From positions 1 to 25,371 of the forward strand of contig JAVBOE010000069.1 in the NCBI GenBank assembly GCA_031550925.1: a DNA stretch of 25,371 nucleotides, given 5' to 3'. Of the stretch, positions 12,453-20,241 are shown one piece after another (position 1 is the stretch's first letter; the number at the start of each line of letters is the position of its first letter). The notes under the pieces are model-generated. The model did no database searches and had not been told where the DNA came from. It saw only the letters and a list, made by a program, of their open reading frames with translations. Source of the DNA: JAIRNF01 sp031550925. Lineage in GTDB: Bacteria > Bacteroidota > Bacteroidia > Bacteroidales > UBA932. The translations under genes were made by a program, and so were the position numbers.

Positions 12453-14906
12453 ATGAAAATATCGTACAGCTGGTTAAAAGATTATCTTAACACAAACGAA
12501 ACGCCCGAGCAGCTTGGTGCTATCCTAACATCTATCGGATTAGAGGTTGAATCGATTGAGGCTATCGAGGCCATTAAAGGCGGATTTAAAGGAGTTGTTG
12601 TAGGGCATGTTGTAGAATGCGGAAAACATCCTGAGGCCGACCGTTTAAGTGTAACAAAAGTTGATGTTGGAACAGGCGAGTTGCTGCAGATTGTATGTGG
12701 TGCCCCCAACGTTGCAGCCGGACAAAAAGTGGCTGTAGCAACCATTGGTGCTACGCTATACTTTGCATCAGGAGATGAGGTTAAGATTAAAAAGTCTAAG
12801 CTGCGCGGTGTTGAATCGCAGGGAATGATTTGTGCCGAAGATGAATTAGGGCTTGGTACCGACCATGACGGTATTATGGTTCTTGCAGCCGATGCTAAAG
12901 TAGGTACGTCTGCCAGTGAATATTTCAAGATAGAGAACGAGTATGTATTCGAGATAGGTCTTACTGCAAACCATATTGATGCAGCATCGCATGTGGGTGT
13001 GGCAAGAGATTTGGCGGCGTACTTTAAGAGCAAAGGTACAGATGTAGGCTTCAAGTATCCATCGGTAGATAATTTCAAAGTAGATAATACTAACAATCCA
13101 TACAGCATTGTTGTAGAAAAAGCTGAGGCTTGCCCTAGATATACAGGCATTACCATATCTAATGTTAAGATTGCTCCATCGCCGGAGTGGTTGCAGAAGA
13201 AGCTGAAAGCTATAGGTCTTGCACCAAGAAACAACGTGGTAGATATCACCAACTTCATTTTACACGAGTTGGGGCAACCGCTACACGCATTTGATGCAGA
13301 CAAAATTGACGGTAAAAAAGTAAGAGTTCGTACCTTCCCCGAAGGTACTCCGTTCGTTATGTTAGATGAAAAAGAACGTAAGTTGAGCGATCAAGACCTG
13401 ATGATTAGCAGCGAAACCAAACCAATGTGTATTGCCGGAGTTTTCGGTGGTATAAGTTCTGGTATTACTGATAATACGACTAACGTTTTCTTAGAAAGCG
13501 CCTACTTCAATCCCGTGTGGATTCGTAAATCTGCCCGTCGTCATGGGTTGCATACCGATGCATCTTTCCGTTACGAGCGCGGGGCTGACCCTAACATTAC
13601 AATCTATGCGCTTAAGCGTGCTACCATGTTGATTAAAGAGTTGGCAGGCGGAGAGATTTCGTCTGATATAGTAGATGTTTACCCAACACCTATAATGCCT
13701 GCCATTATTGATGTTGATTACCAGTGCATCTTTCGTTTTATCGGAAAAGATTTAGGAGCAGAAACGGTGAAAACCATCTTAAAGGCTCTTGAATTCGGTA
13801 TAGAGAAAGAATCGGCAGCAGGCATTACCGTTAGCGTACCTACATACCGTGTAGATGTTAAGATAGAAGCCGATGTTGTAGAAGAAATTTTACGCATATA
13901 CAGCTACAACAATATCGAAATACCAACACAGGTACGTTCCAGCCTGTCGTATCAATCAAAGCCCGATAAAGACAGGCTGATTAATATGGTTGCAGATTTC
14001 TTAAGCGCAAACGGATTTCACGAAGCTATGTCGAATTCGCTTACAAAATCTGCTTATTTCGAGAATATAGAATCGTTTCCCGTTCAAACGCTTGCACGTA
14101 TAGTTAATCCGCTTAGCAACGATTTAAACGTAATGCGTCCAACGCTCATGTTTAGCGGACTTGAGGCTATTGCATACAACATAAATCGCAGAAACGGAAA
14201 TCTCCGTATTTATGAATTTGGTAATGTATATAGTATGAATCCCGATAAGGATGTTACCAAGTTGGAGGCATATTCAGAGAGCTATTTGTTATCGCTATTT
14301 GTAACGGGTACAGAAGGTGTTTTATCGTGGAATTCTAAACCTGTTGAGCAAACGTTTTTTTACCTGAAAGGTGCGGTGGAAATGCTACTCGAGCGTTTTG
14401 GTATCAACCTCGAAGCAATTGTAGAGGAACCTGTTTCGTCTCTTTACTTAAGCGATGGACTTACCTATAAGCTGAACGGTAAAACACTTGTAGAGATGGG
14501 TGTTGTTGCAAAATCGGCAAAAGACCAGCTGGATATTAAGCAGGATGTTTACGTTGCAACTATACATTGGTCGGTGTTTATGAATTTTATCAAGAAGCAG
14601 ACGGTTAAGTATCACGAGTTGCCTAAATATCCTGAAGTAAAGAGGGATTTGGCGTTGGTTATAGATAAAGCTATTTTATACAGCGACCTGTATCGTATTG
14701 CATTTAAAACAGAACGACAGCTGCTGAAGAAAGTTAGTTTGTTTGATGTTTATGAAGGTAAGAATCTACCTGAAGGCAAAAAACAATATGCACTTAGCTT
14801 TACTTTGCGCGATGATGCTAAAACCCTTACTGATAAACAGGTTGAAATAATTATGGATAAGCTGCTAAAGGCATTTGAACAAGATGCTGGAGCGCAGCTA
14901 AGATAG
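12453..14906 (+). CDS. pheT: Phenylalanyl-tRNA synthetase beta subunit
   Basis: 817 residues, full length for bacterial PheT, the beta chain of the alpha2-beta2 enzyme that charges tRNA-Phe. Order of parts: start MKISYSWLKDYL; OB-fold tRNA-binding domain (about 40-150) with HPEADRLSVTKVD and VCGAPNVAAGQKV; B3/B4 editing region with NNVVDITNFILHELGQPLHA and VFLESAYFNPVWIRKSA; B5 domain; a synthetase-like core with FRYERGADPN before it and RIVNPLSNDLNVMRPTL within; and the C-terminal anticodon-binding FDX-ACB domain (about 725-817), with KYPEVKRDLALVID and FDVYEGKNLPEGKKQ. PheS is not in the window, so the two subunits are encoded apart, as is common in Bacteroidetes. The membrane protein gene follows after 23 bases. 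Confidence 0.98.
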   Translation: MKISYSWLKDYLNTNETPEQLGAILTSIGLEVESIEAIEAIKGGFKGVVVGHVVECGKHPEADRLSVTKVDVGTGELLQIVCGAPNVAAGQKVAVATIGATLYFASGDEVKIKKSKLRGVESQGMICAEDELGLGTDHDGIMVLAADAKVGTSASEYFKIENEYVFEIGLTANHIDAASHVGVARDLAAYFKSKGTDVGFKYPSVDNFKVDNTNNPYSIVVEKAEACPRYTGITISNVKIAPSPEWLQKKLKAIGLAPRNNVVDITNFILHELGQPLHAFDADKIDGKKVRVRTFPEGTPFVMLDEKERKLSDQDLMISSETKPMCIAGVFGGISSGITDNTTNVFLESAYFNPVWIRKSARRHGLHTDASFRYERGADPNITIYALKRATMLIKELAGGEISSDIVDVYPTPIMPAIIDVDYQCIFRFIGKDLGAETVKTILKALEFGIEKESAAGITVSVPTYRVDVKIEADVVEEILRIYSYNNIEIPTQVRSSLSYQSKPDKDRLINMVADFLSANGFHEAMSNSLTKSAYFENIESFPVQTLARIVNPLSNDLNVMRPTLMFSGLEAIAYNINRRNGNLRIYEFGNVYSMNPDKDVTKLEAYSESYLLSLFVTGTEGVLSWNSKPVEQTFFYLKGAVEMLLERFGINLEAIVEEPVSSLYLSDGLTYKLNGKTLVEMGVVAKSAKDQLDIKQDVYVATIHWSVFMNFIKKQTVKYHELPKYPEVKRDLALVIDKAILYSDLYRIAFKTERQLLKKVSLFDVYEGKNLPEGKKQYALSFTLRDDAKTLTDKQVEIIMDKLLKAFEQDAGAQLR

Positions 14907-14929
14907 CAAACTATTTAAAACCTATAAAG

Positions 14930-15703
14930 ATGAAGCTCTCAACTAAAATTCAGCTGGCAAATATAGCGGCAAAGCTAATGCTTATTTCGGCTATGGTATT
15001 TGCTTTCAGCTTGATGCTATTTATACTTTTTATGCTGTTTCAAAGTTTTATTGGAGAAAAGGTACGAGAGTGGACTCTGATTTTATTTGCAATATCCGGT
15101 GCAGCTGCTATTGTATCCGGTGTTGTATACGTTGGTCTTAGCCTTAACATACCGCATGAAAATCGCTTTAATGAATCTGATACAATAAAAAAGTCTAATG
15201 TCGTTAGGAATACGATTATTATTGTTGCCATTGTTACGATACTTGTTTTTGTTGCTATAGTTACGGTTGATTGTATATCAAAAAAGAATCATCAGAAAGA
15301 GGTGGAAAAGAGAGTAGATATGTTGGTTGAAATGTATAAATCATCTATTAACGAGCTGCCTCTTATATATACAGATACTGCTCAGGTTAACACAATATTT
15401 GGCAAGATTGCAGTAATGAATAAACAAACCAATCTGTCGGATATCTACATAATATTTATAGACAATATTGAAAACATACCCACGCTTGTAGCTCTTGGTG
15501 GTTGGGATTATTACGAAACTCTGCCGCAAACAGGGTTTAAGGATTATGTTTATCAATGTAGCACCGATTGTGATTATCTGATAAGCTATTTTAATGGAGC
15601 AGAGCCGCAACCATTTATATTGTACGAATACAATACTTGGTATATATATAAACCCTTCGAAAGTCACGGAAAACGTTTTGTTCTGAGATTTTCGGGAAGT
15701 TAA
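14930..15703 (+). CDS. Membrane protein of unknown function
   Basis: 257 residues; I do not recognise the family. Three hydrophobic segments are visible: about 14-41 (AKLMLISAMVFAFSLMLFIL within it), about 49-72 (LILFAISGAAAIVSGVVYVG) and about 92-113 (TIIIVAIVTILVFVAIVTVD). The remaining 140 residues are soluble and probably face one side of the membrane; they contain a short pair of cysteines (CSTDC) and many aromatic residues near the end (YEYNTWYIYKPF). It lies 23 bases after pheT and 18 bases before the UbiA-family gene, on the same strand, so it is probably in the same transcript. No link to tRNA charging or prenylation can be read from the sequence. Codon use resembles its neighbours. 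Confidence 0.8.
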   Translation: MKLSTKIQLANIAAKLMLISAMVFAFSLMLFILFMLFQSFIGEKVREWTLILFAISGAAAIVSGVVYVGLSLNIPHENRFNESDTIKKSNVVRNTIIIVAIVTILVFVAIVTVDCISKKNHQKEVEKRVDMLVEMYKSSINELPLIYTDTAQVNTIFGKIAVMNKQTNLSDIYIIFIDNIENIPTLVALGGWDYYETLPQTGFKDYVYQCSTDCDYLISYFNGAEPQPFILYEYNTWYIYKPFESHGKRFVLRFSGS

Positions 15704-15721
15704 ACGCTGAAGTATTAGAAA

Positions 15722-16606
15722 ATGCCAAGCATAAAACGCTACCTCTCATTAGTAAAATTTGCGCATACCATATTTGCTATGCCCTTTGCTCTTATTGGCT
15801 TTTTCTTAGCCTACAACGAGCATCCGGAGCTGTCTTTTCGTTGTGAGTTGCTATTATTGGTTGTGCTATGTATGGTATTTGCTCGTAACGTGGCTATGGG
15901 TTTCAACCGCTACGCCGACCGTGATATTGATGCAAAAAATGTTCGTACAAAAGAGCGCGATATACCGTCGGGCAGGTTAAGCCCTAAGGCGGCTTTATGG
16001 TTTATCATCGTTAATGCGATATTGTTTTGCGCTGCCTGTGCGTTTATCAATACGCTTACGCTGATTCTTGCTCCCATAGCCTTATTTGTAGTATTGATAT
16101 ACAGTTATACCAAACGGTTTACATGGCTTTGTCATTTTGTGCTGGGCTTAGGGTTGGCTATTGCGCCAATAGGGGCTTACATTGCAGTAACCGGAATATT
16201 TGCAGTAGCACCTTTGCTCTATTCGGCAATTGTGTTGTTTTGGACAGCCGGCTTCGATATTATCTATGCTTTGCAGGATGAGGATTTCGATAAAGAACAT
16301 TCGCTAAAATCTATACCTGCACGATTTGGAATTCCAAAAGCCATGCTGATTTCAAACCTGCTGCATTTTGTAGTTGCCATACTGGTGGTTGTACTGGGTG
16401 TTTACAAGGGCTATGGCTTGTTCTACATTATTGGGGCAACCATTTTTATTCTGTTGCTTGGTTTTCAGCACCTCATTATTAGTCCAAACGATTTACGGCG
16501 TGTTAATGCGGCATTCTTTACAACTAATGGCATTGCAAGCGTTGTTTTTGCAACATTTAATATTTTAGAACTTTATTTCCCCATAGCTGTTACTTCAATG
16601 GGGTAA
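15722..16606 (+). CDS. UbiA-family aromatic prenyltransferase
   Basis: 294 residues with eight or nine predicted membrane helices. Both Asp-rich prenyl-diphosphate/Mg sites are present: NRYADRDID at 62-70 and DEDFD at 186-190 (in YALQDEDFDKEH). The start SLVKFAHTIFAMPFALIGFF is typical of the 4-hydroxybenzoate polyprenyltransferase branch. Such enzymes attach a polyprenyl chain to an aromatic acid in the inner membrane. Bacteroidales make menaquinone rather than ubiquinone, so the likely role is in menaquinone synthesis: either the MqnP step of the futalosine route or a MenA-like step. The branch resemblance and the presence of ubiX 6 kb away favour the former slightly. It is probably co-transcribed with pheT and the membrane protein. 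Confidence 0.88.
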   Translation: MPSIKRYLSLVKFAHTIFAMPFALIGFFLAYNEHPELSFRCELLLLVVLCMVFARNVAMGFNRYADRDIDAKNVRTKERDIPSGRLSPKAALWFIIVNAILFCAACAFINTLTLILAPIALFVVLIYSYTKRFTWLCHFVLGLGLAIAPIGAYIAVTGIFAVAPLLYSAIVLFWTAGFDIIYALQDEDFDKEHSLKSIPARFGIPKAMLISNLLHFVVAILVVVLGVYKGYGLFYIIGATIFILLLGFQHLIISPNDLRRVNAAFFTTNGIASVVFATFNILELYFPIAVTSMG

Positions 16607-16707
16607 AAAAGAGTTTAAAAAGTTTCAAACTTAAGGTTTGAAGATTTAATGTTTAAGGCTTTGCAGACTATGCTTCACGTCTTTTCATTACTACATTTAC
16701 ATATTAT

Positions 16708-16715
16708 TATATTTG
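16708..16715 (+). promoter_or_regulatory. -7 promoter element for the flavin reductase gene
   Basis: TATATTTG matches TAnnTTTG exactly, 58 bases before the ATG at 16774. The same 167-base gap also holds a weak hairpin (TTCAAAC and GTTTGAA near 16623-16641) that could end the preceding transcript, though it lacks a T run. Confidence 0.45.
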
Positions 16716-16773
16716 CAAATTAGCACATTACTCTTTCGATTAACTACTAACACTTAACCATTAACGTTACTTC

Positions 16774-17289
16774 ATGAAAGAATTTGTATCGCTTAGTATA
16801 GAGGATTTACTGGTAAATCCGGTAAACATAATAGCCAAAGATTGGATGCTAATTACAGCCGGAAATGAAGAGTCATTTAATACAATGACTGCCAGCTGGG
16901 GTGGTATCGGAAATCTTTGGAATAAGCCTGTAGCGTTTATATTTGTTCGTCCGCAGCGATATACGTTTGAATTTCTGGAAAACAGCAAATACTTCAGCCT
17001 CAGCTTCTTCGAGGGAAGCTACCGTCAAGCGTTGAATATATGCGGAACAAAATCGGGACGCAATACCAATAAGGTTAAGGATGCAGGTTTAACTCCGCTT
17101 TTTTCGCCAAAAGGGACCCCATTTTTTAGAGAGGCAAACCTTGTTTTTGAATGTCGTAAGCTATACGGCCAGCTGCTAACAGAAGAAAATGTTATAGACA
17201 GCTCTATACTTAGTAGCTTCTATCCCCATAAAGACTTTCATAAGCTTTACATCGGAGAGATTGTAAACGCTTGGACAAAAATCAGCTAA
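16774..17289 (+). CDS. Flavin reductase family (FMN-binding) protein
   Basis: 171 residues, cytoplasmic, one split-barrel flavin reductase-like domain. Typical features are the start in which a strand carrying WMLITAGNEESFNTMTASW leads into GGIGNLWNKPVAFIFVRPQRYTFEFLE, the latter being the FMN phosphate region, then FSLSFFEGSYRQALNICGTKSGR and the late IGEIVNAW. Members use NAD(P)H to reduce flavin or bind FMN as part of a two-component oxygenase; no oxygenase partner is adjacent, so the substrate is unknown. It has its own promoter element and is followed by a copy of the palindromic repeat. Confidence 0.88.
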   Translation: MKEFVSLSIEDLLVNPVNIIAKDWMLITAGNEESFNTMTASWGGIGNLWNKPVAFIFVRPQRYTFEFLENSKYFSLSFFEGSYRQALNICGTKSGRNTNKVKDAGLTPLFSPKGTPFFREANLVFECRKLYGQLLTEENVIDSSILSSFYPHKDFHKLYIGEIVNAWTKIS

Positions 17290-17292
17290 AAG

Positions 17293-17361
17293 AAGCTCCC
17301 TCCTGATTTCCCCCAAAAGGGGAGGAGATACTCCCTCCCTTTGGGAGGGTTGGGGTGGGCT
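17293..17361. repeat. Palindromic interspersed repeat, short form
   Basis: Two inverted GC-rich arms abut: the left arm (about 17294-17327, with CCCCCAAAAGGGGAGGAG) and the right arm (17331-17360), whose inverse is identical over 30 bases to 9606-9635. Compared with the long form at 9606-9740, it lacks the middle section with the AACCACATAGAA arms. It follows the flavin reductase stop by a few bases and could end that transcript. Confidence 0.75.
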
Positions 17362-17430
17362 TGTGCATGCTGAAAAACACCTCCTTACGTTTTTTTCTAC
17401 ATATTATTAAGAATTAACAGAGGTAAGTTG

Positions 17431-17438
17431 TACTTTTG
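17431..17438 (+). promoter_or_regulatory. -7 promoter element for the alpha-oxoamine synthase gene
   Basis: TACTTTTG matches TAnnTTTG exactly, 71 bases before the GTG start at 17509. No clear TTG at -33. Confidence 0.5.
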
Positions 17439-17508
17439 TGAGTTACTAGAAAAAAGTGCTACCTACCCAAAATCATAAGTAATACAGTTAAATTTAAAAG
17501 ATAAGATT

Positions 17509-18777
17509 GTGGATATTTTTGAAAGAATTCGTACCAGCTCGCAAGGACCTCTTGGAAAATATGCAAGCGATGTACATGGTTATTTGATGTTTCCTAAGCT
17601 GGAGGGAGAGCTTCAGCCTCGCATGAAGTTCCGTGGAAAAGAAGTTTTAACATGGAGTCTTAATAACTACCTTGGTTTGGCTAATCATCCTGAGGTTCGC
17701 AAGGCTGATGCTGATGCAGCTGCTCAGTACGGTATGGCTTACCCAATGGGTGCGCGTATGATGTCGGGACAAACCCGTAAGCACGAAGAGCTGGAGAATG
17801 CGCTGGCCGCTTTTGTTGGTAAACCTGCAGGTTACCTTTGCAACTTCGGTTATCAGGCAATGATTTCTATCATTGATGCGCTGGTTGGCCGTAACGATGT
17901 TATTGTGTATGATGCCGACTCGCACGCTTGTATTGTAGATGGAAAACGTTTGCACGTTGGTAAAAGCTACGTGTTTAAGCATAATGATATGGGCGACCTG
18001 CGTAAGCAGCTAGAGAGAGCCACCGAGTATGTAAAAACAACCAAAGGTGGTATTTTAGTGATTACGGAAGGTATGTTCGGGATGTCCGGTGTTCTTGGAG
18101 ACCTTAAAGGCATAACCGATTTGAAGAAGGACTTCAGCTTCCGCCTGCTTATTGACGATGCTCATGGCTTTGGTTGCATGGGGCCAACAGGAGCAGGTAC
18201 TGCAGAACATTTCGGCGTACAAGATAAGGTTGATATTTACTTTGCTACGTTTGCAAAATCTATGGCCGGAATTGGCGGATTCTTTGCAACCGACGAGGAT
18301 ATTGTAACTTATCTACAGTATAACTTACGCTCTCAGATTTTTGCAAAATCGTTGCCTATGCCAATGGTAATGGGTGCAATTAAACGCCTTGAGCTAATTA
18401 AGACTCATCCCGAGTATAGAGAAAAGCTTTGGACTATTGTTAGAGCATTACAAGGCGGATTACGCGAGCGTGGTTTTGATTTAGGAAAAACTCAATCACC
18501 TGTAACCCCTGTGTACATGCACGGTTCAGAGTATGAGGCCGGAAACTTGATTATCGACCTGCGCGAAAATCACGGTGTATTTTGCTCTATGGTTGCATAT
18601 CCTGTAATACCTAAAGGGCAGATATTGCTTCGTCTTATTCCAACAGCAGTTCATACAATAGAAGATGTTGAATATACGCTTAACGCATTTACCGCATGTC
18701 GTGATAAGCTGAAAAGCGGCGGATACAATACGGGTAATGCCTTTAGCAAGGCAATTGCCGAAGAAAGAAATAAATAG
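17509..18777 (+). CDS. Alpha-oxoamine synthase family PLP enzyme, serine-palmitoyltransferase-like
   Basis: 422 residues starting at GTG. A fold-type I PLP enzyme that condenses an amino acid with an acyl thioester and releases CO2. Visible residues: SLNNYLGLANHP (47-61), DSHACIVDG with His139 stacking over PLP, LLIDDAHGFGCMG with Asp217 and His219, and FATFAKSMAGIGG with Schiff-base Lys250. The end LLRLIPTAVHTIEDVEYTL is typical of the family. Family members make 2-amino-3-oxobutyrate, 8-amino-7-oxononanoate, 5-aminolevulinate, or 3-ketosphinganine and sulfonolipid precursors. No biotin, heme or threonine genes are near. The N-terminus (GPLGKYASDVHGYLMFPKLEG) is longer than in KBL or BioF, and sphingolipid or capnine-type synthesis is the best guess in this phylum. 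It is monocistronic, with its own promoter element and a bidirectional terminator. Confidence 0.85.
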   Translation: MDIFERIRTSSQGPLGKYASDVHGYLMFPKLEGELQPRMKFRGKEVLTWSLNNYLGLANHPEVRKADADAAAQYGMAYPMGARMMSGQTRKHEELENALAAFVGKPAGYLCNFGYQAMISIIDALVGRNDVIVYDADSHACIVDGKRLHVGKSYVFKHNDMGDLRKQLERATEYVKTTKGGILVITEGMFGMSGVLGDLKGITDLKKDFSFRLLIDDAHGFGCMGPTGAGTAEHFGVQDKVDIYFATFAKSMAGIGGFFATDEDIVTYLQYNLRSQIFAKSLPMPMVMGAIKRLELIKTHPEYREKLWTIVRALQGGLRERGFDLGKTQSPVTPVYMHGSEYEAGNLIIDLRENHGVFCSMVAYPVIPKGQILLRLIPTAVHTIEDVEYTLNAFTACRDKLKSGGYNTGNAFSKAIAEERNK

Positions 18778-18814
18778 ACTTATAGGCGGCTAGATTTTAA
18801 GACTAGTAGATATA

Positions 18815-18856
18815 AAAAGAGCAAAGATGATGAAGGAATCATATCTTTGCTCTTTT
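18815..18856. terminator. Bidirectional terminator between the alpha-oxoamine synthase gene and trxB
   Basis: AAAAGAGCAAAGAT (18815-18828) pairs perfectly with ATCTTTGCTCTTTT (18843-18856), with a further GAT/ATC pairing toward the loop. Runs of A and T on both ends let it work for both convergent genes. Confidence 0.85.
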
Positions 18857-18900
18857 GTCTTTTATCCTTATAAGTCTTTTAGTCTATTTGTGCTAAGAGT

Positions 18901-19848
18901 CTATTTAATCTTGCAAGTCTTGTCTTTTTCTTCCTGTAAGAAGCGTTCTGCATCAATGGCGGCCATGCAGCCCGAACCCGCGGCAGTAATACCTTGACGG
19001 TAGCGAGTATCCTGTACATCGCCACAGGCAAAGACACCGGGTACATTAGTTTCAGTGGTTTTGGCTTTAGTAATGATATAGCCATTCTCATCGGTTTTAA
19101 TCCACGATTTGAAAAGTTCTGAGTTGGGATGATGTCCTATGGCTAGAAAGAATCCTTGCACGTCAATGGTACTCTCAGCTCCATTCTTATGTACCAGCTG
19201 TACGCCATTTACACCCATTTCGTCACCAAGAATTTCTTTAGTTTGTGTTTCCCAAAGAATTTCAATATTCTCAGTATGCTTAACCCGTTCTTGCATGGCT
19301 TTTGAAGCGCGTAGCACATTGCGGCGAACAATCATATACACCTTACGGCAGAGTCCAGCCAGATACGATGCTTCTTCGCAAGCTGTATCTCCACCACCAA
19401 CAACAGCAACATCAAGACCTTTGTAGAAGAAACCATCGCAGGTTGCGCAGGCGGAAACACCTTGTCCACGGAACTTCTCTTCAGACGGTAACCCCAAATA
19501 CTTAGCCGTTGCACCTGTAGCAATGATAAGCGTTTCAGCCTCTATTTCCTTTTCACCATCAATGGTAATTTTAAACGGACGGTTAGACAACTCTACTTTT
19601 GTTATAGTTCCATGACGGAGATCGGCACCAAAACGCAAAGCCTGTTTTTTCAAATCCTCCATCATTTCAGGTCCCGAAATACCGTTGGGATATCCGGGGA
19701 AATTCTCGATTTCGGTGGTAGTTGTCAGCTGACCACCCGGCTGGATGCCTTCATAGAGAATAGGCGATAAGTTTGCGCGAGAGGCATATATTGCAGCAGT
19801 GTATCCCGCAGGACCGCTACCAACGATAAGACATTTTGTTTTTTCCAT
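18901..19848 (-). CDS. trxB: Thioredoxin reductase
   Basis: 315 residues, the normal length of the low-molecular-weight NADPH:thioredoxin reductase. FAD-binding start IVGSGPAGYTAAIYASRANL (8-27), GGQLTTTTEIENFPG, redox-active CATC at 134-137, NADPH-binding VVGGGDTACEEASYLA (150-165), and the C-terminal FAD motif FACGDVQDTRYRQG with ITAAGSGCMAAIDAERFL. It reduces thioredoxin in the cytoplasm for ribonucleotide reduction and oxidative defence. The ATG at 19848 puts the GxGxxG motif at the usual position, and a -7 element lies about 50 bases upstream. The end is shared with a bidirectional terminator. No thioredoxin gene is adjacent. Confidence 0.97.
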   Translation of the reverse strand: MEKTKCLIVGSGPAGYTAAIYASRANLSPILYEGIQPGGQLTTTTEIENFPGYPNGISGPEMMEDLKKQALRFGADLRHGTITKVELSNRPFKITIDGEKEIEAETLIIATGATAKYLGLPSEEKFRGQGVSACATCDGFFYKGLDVAVVGGGDTACEEASYLAGLCRKVYMIVRRNVLRASKAMQERVKHTENIEILWETQTKEILGDEMGVNGVQLVHKNGAESTIDVQGFFLAIGHHPNSELFKSWIKTDENGYIITKAKTTETNVPGVFACGDVQDTRYRQGITAAGSGCMAAIDAERFLQEEKDKTCKIK

Positions 19849-19898
19849 GTTATAGCTATATATATGAGTTTTTGGTTTATAATAAGCTTATCTGAGAG

Positions 19899-19906
19899 CA
19901 AAGATA
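19899..19906 (-). promoter_or_regulatory. -7 promoter element for trxB
   Basis: The reverse strand reads TATCTTTG, an exact TAnnTTTG match, about 50 bases before the ATG at 19848. Confidence 0.5.
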
Positions 19907-20029
19907 AAAAGAACAAAAAAAATAACACTAACGCTAAAGAGAGGACTTCCCTAGACTGCCTTTAATCTTTGATCTATAGTCTTTGATCAAGATTTCCACA
20001 AAGGTACTTACTTTCTCGGAATAAATTAT

Positions 20030-20037
20030 TACTTTTG
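20030..20037 (+). promoter_or_regulatory. -7 promoter element for tRNA-Pro
   Basis: TACTTTTG matches TAnnTTTG exactly and lies 12 bases before the first base of the tRNA; TTA at 20008-20010 is at the right spacing (19 bases) for a weak -33 box. Confidence 0.55.
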
Positions 20038-20049
20038 CAACCACAAAAT

Positions 20050-20123
20050 CGGGGCGTGGCGCAGTTGGCTAGCGCACTTGCATGGGGTGCAAGGGGTCGA
20101 ATGTTCGAGTCATTTCGCCCCGA
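20050..20123 (+). tRNA. tRNA-Pro(GGG)
   Basis: 74 bases fold into a full cloverleaf: acceptor CGGGGCG/CGCCCCG (7 bp), D stem GCGC/GCGC, anticodon stem CTTGC/GCAAG around loop ATGGGGT (anticodon GGG, reads CCC and CCU), 5-base variable loop, T stem GAATG/CATTT around TTCGAGT, discriminator A. The 3' CCA is not encoded and must be added. It has its own promoter element and terminator. Confidence 0.95.
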
Positions 20124-20153
20124 CGATGAAAAGCCTTGAAAACAAGGAGTTAA

Positions 20154-20182
20154 GGGAGAAAGAAAGACTTTCTCCCTTTTTT
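20154..20182 (+). terminator. Intrinsic terminator after tRNA-Pro
   Basis: GGGAGAAAG (20154-20162) pairs perfectly with CTTTCTCCC (20168-20176) around AAAGA, followed by six T and then TA plus more T. Confidence 0.9.
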
Positions 20183-20241
20183 ATTTTTGCTCATTTTAGG
20201 GTTTTTTTATAGCATAGCGGAAGAAAAAACATACGGGTTTG

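Noticed and set aside
12482..13303. 273-codon open frame on the reverse strand
   Set aside because: It lies wholly opposite pheT, whose protein is unmistakable; the reverse reading is rich in Ser, Pro and Thr with no domain.
16740..16765. Short tandem repeat of TAAC-type units before the flavin reductase gene
   Set aside because: It is a brief, imperfect AT-rich run with no regular period; no CRISPR-like spacing here or elsewhere in the window.
20050..20123. tRNA-Pro as an integration site of a genomic island
   Set aside because: No second copy of the tRNA 3' end and no integrase gene are seen in the window.
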